Notes under the pieces: generated by a model
What the model was told of the DNA's origin: nothing
Databases searched by the model: none
What the model saw: only the letters and a program-made list of their open reading frames with translations
Translations under genes and position numbers: made by a program
NCBI RefSeq assembly: GCF_963576615.1
Contig: NC_088715.1
Coordinates: 62,569,481 to 62,633,480, forward strand
DNA: 64,000 nt
Reading direction: 5' to 3'
DNA from: Watersipora subatra
Lineage: Eukaryota > Bryozoa > Gymnolaemata > Cheilostomatida > Watersiporidae
In this document: one piece after another, positions 61,666 to 64,000 of the stretch
Numbering within the stretch: the stretch's first letter is position 1
How the letters are laid out: each line of letters starts with the position of its first letter

Positions 61666-63269
61666 CAGGTGTTTAAAACAAAGGCTGCTGTTAAGCCTGA
61701 ATATCTCAGAGTAATCCTAGTCTGAACTTTTGGTGCATCCACACATGTTGAAGGAGACTCATAAATCAACTTAGAGGAAAGAACTAGAAATGGATGGCTT
61801 ATCCTTTAGTTTGATCTCATATCTTACACCAATCACAGCATGTTTGAAATAAAAAATTGATGCAAAAAACAGCATTTCTGCTCAAGTTTAAGATTCGCCT
61901 GTTTCAATTAGTTTAAGACCTGCACCAGACACATTAGGGAGGTATTAAAATTGAGTGCAGAAACTATAAAGTCTTCATAATGTGAGGGGAAAAAAAGGTT
62001 TTTTAGTGACACTTTTGTAGGGTCATATTCATTAGCCTCTTTTAAATAGAAGGTAGTAAAAATTAGCTAACCAATGTGAGCTTCTCATTATTATATTTGC
62101 TTTTATTTTGTTAGTAAGATTCACCTTGATAGACCAGGCTATACTCTGCATAATGATATACATTTCTACAAGTTACTGTGGGTGGTAGATAGTTGAAACA
62201 GAAGCGTCAGTTTTTATCCTTCCGCTATGCTAGCAGTATGGAAAACTTTAGGTCTACTTTCACCCTCATATGAAGCGGTGTGACTTGAGGTATTGTACTT
62301 GTTCTACCACAATACACTCTCCTACAATATAAATAATTCAGGTCAAGAACATTTACCCTATAGAGATTTTACGTTATTCAAACCATAAATAAATCATAAA
62401 TTAGACTATCTTCTTTTGTCCAAAGTCAGGATTACAGATTAGGATAAAAGGCTGCTTTCAAAAAAACTTTGAATTCTATTCTTCTTGGTAAGCTACACTC
62501 TAAAACATGCACCAATTGACCACTCTTAGGTATTAAAGTGCATCCTCAAAATCCAATTTTAATCTGTTCCAGGGTTGACAACGTATGGTGATAAAACCGT
62601 ATTGAGAAGTAAAATAACCATAGCAATTATATAATGCAAACAACCCTTGGTAAAAATCATCAAAATTTGTACAAGTACTGTACATTAACAATTAGTAACA
62701 AAATAGTATGTTAACCTTAGAAACTATAGTTACCTACAGTAACTTTATTATATTAGTGTATTTATTGGTTATGCTCTGCATTAAAATGTAACGCTGCATT
62801 GAGCAGTATAGGTACCATTGAGAGTTCTTATCTTCAAGACAGAGGTACGCATAACATAAACTTTGAATATACTTTAAATAAGTTCAGCTTACTAAAGACA
62901 CACCTGAAGCTAAGTTTTACTATTTATTTTTATCTATTTTGTTGAATTTCATTTTCATCATTAAATTTTTATCCCCTATTAATTTGTTTTAATATAATTT
63001 CAGCCAATCTCATTAAAACCTTTTTCAACCTAACGTGGCAAGAAAGCCTAAAAATTGCTGTTTTCGTAATGAGGTGGATTTTTGTTTGCAAGTCAAGGGA
63101 AGTTGTCTGACGACTGATCTTCTGTTTGAAGGGAGCACAACTTCAAATTTGAAAGTAGTTTTGAAAGAAAAATATCCCGGTTTTATCGGTCATTGTGTCT
63201 TTTCAGGCATTGCAAAAGTGTTTTCGGCGAAAAGCATAGCAACGTCTTTTTTATTTTGGCGCACGTAAC
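61666..63269. other. Single-copy sequence; possible exon-like open frame near the end
   Basis: No recognised gene. A 77-codon frame at 63035-63268 begins with GTG and lies 32 nt after an acceptor-like AATATAATTTCAG (63003). It contains Cys and Lys but no motif I know. It could be an exon or chance. Confidence 0.35.
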
Positions 63270-63730
63270 ATTACTGAATTATTGTGCACTATTACTGAAC
63301 AATTGTTCACTATTACTGAATAATTGTGCACTATTACTGAATAACTGTGCACTATTACTGAATAATTGTTAACTATTACTGAATAATTGTACACTATTAC
63401 TGAATAATTTTGCACTATTACTGAATAATTTTGCACTATTACTGAATAACTGTGCACTATTACTGAATAATTGTACACTATTACTGAATAACTGTGCACT
63501 ATTACTGAATAATAGTGCACTATTACTGAATAATAGTGCACTATTACTGAATAATTGTGCACTATTACTGAATAATTTTGCACTATTACTGAATAATTGT
63601 TCACTATTACTGAATAATTGTGCACTATTACTGAATAATTTTGCACTATTACTGAATAATTTTGCACTATTACTGAATAATTGTACACTATTACTGAATA
63701 ATTGTGCACTATTACTGAATAATTTTGCAC
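63270..63730. repeat. 21-bp minisatellite, about 22 copies
   Basis: Unit ATTACTGAATAATTGTGCAC plus T, with variation concentrated in the trinucleotide before CACT (GTG, TTG, GTT, GTA, AGTG). Because 21 is a multiple of three, two minus-strand frames stay open, giving heptad peptides NYSVIVH and LFSNSAQ; the third contains TAA. Confidence 0.95.
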
Positions 63731-63778
63731 ATGCTTCTTCTCTGTGCTCTGTTGGCACACTTGACAATCTTTTGTGGT

Positions 63779-63914
63779 ACATACTAATATATACCATTAT
63801 ATACCTATATACTAATATATACCATTATATACCTATATACTAATATATACCACTATATACCTATATACTAATACATGTATATACCTATATACTAATATAT
63901 ACTAATATATACCA
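63779..63914. repeat. AT-rich 28-bp tandem repeat
   Basis: Unit ATACTAATATATACCATTAT plus ATACCTAT, about five copies, the later ones shortened or mutated (one carries ACATGTATATACC). Confidence 0.88.
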
Positions 63915-64000
63915 TTTCTCTCCAAAAAGGAGTATAAAAAAACTTTAAAGCTAAATATGAGACTCTCATTATTTAGGGCAAATTTGAAAACCCAAATCAA

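Noticed and set aside
63270-63730. CRISPR-like array
   Set aside because: Continuous 21-bp tandem repeat with no unique spacers, in a eukaryotic context.

Overview
This is a eukaryotic, almost certainly invertebrate-animal nuclear segment. It is AT-rich, has intron-like and minisatellite DNA, tRNA genes without an encoded CCA, Pol III T-run terminators, DNA-transposon insertions and a THAP-type transposase remnant. No prokaryotic gene organisation is present, and the species cannot be named from the sequence.

Positions 1 to about 50,940 are one continuous tandem array of arginine tRNA genes, all on the + strand, running off the left edge. The basic unit is about 1,349 bp: a tRNA-Arg(UCG) gene, about 580 bp of spacer, a tRNA-Arg(ACG) gene, about 620 bp of spacer. 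I count 74 tRNA-like loci: 28 with anticodon TCG, 26 ACG, 11 TTG, 7 ATG, 1 GCG and 1 GTG. Eight units (16 tRNA loci) form a 10,822-bp higher-order repeat. It is present as two nearly identical copies (1-10,822 and 10,823-21,644) and a third, more diverged partial copy (21,645 to about 28.5 kb). Crossovers inside the tRNA genes have made chimeric tRNAs that delete one spacer. Copies in the last 5 kb are strongly decayed, as expected at the edge of a homogenised array. The interior carries mutated subfamilies (anticodon, D-arm and T-loop changes) that have been amplified with the units.

A 1,370-bp TTAA-flanked non-autonomous DNA transposon with 130-bp inverted repeats (Kolobok-like or piggyBac-like) sits in a spacer at 40,173-41,542.

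From 50,940 to 64,000 the sequence is single-copy and mostly non-coding. It holds a 29-bp minisatellite (52,691-53,575), a broken THAP/P-element-type transposase (55,071-56,165), a 660-bp TA-flanked inverted-repeat element with nested hairpins inserted in a second block of the 29-bp minisatellite (58,278-58,937), a CT-rich tract, a 7-bp repeat, a 21-bp minisatellite with two open minus-strand frames (63,270-63,730) and an AT-rich 28-bp repeat. I found no convincing intact protein-coding gene. The 60-96 aa open frames across the array are translations of tRNA genes and spacers.
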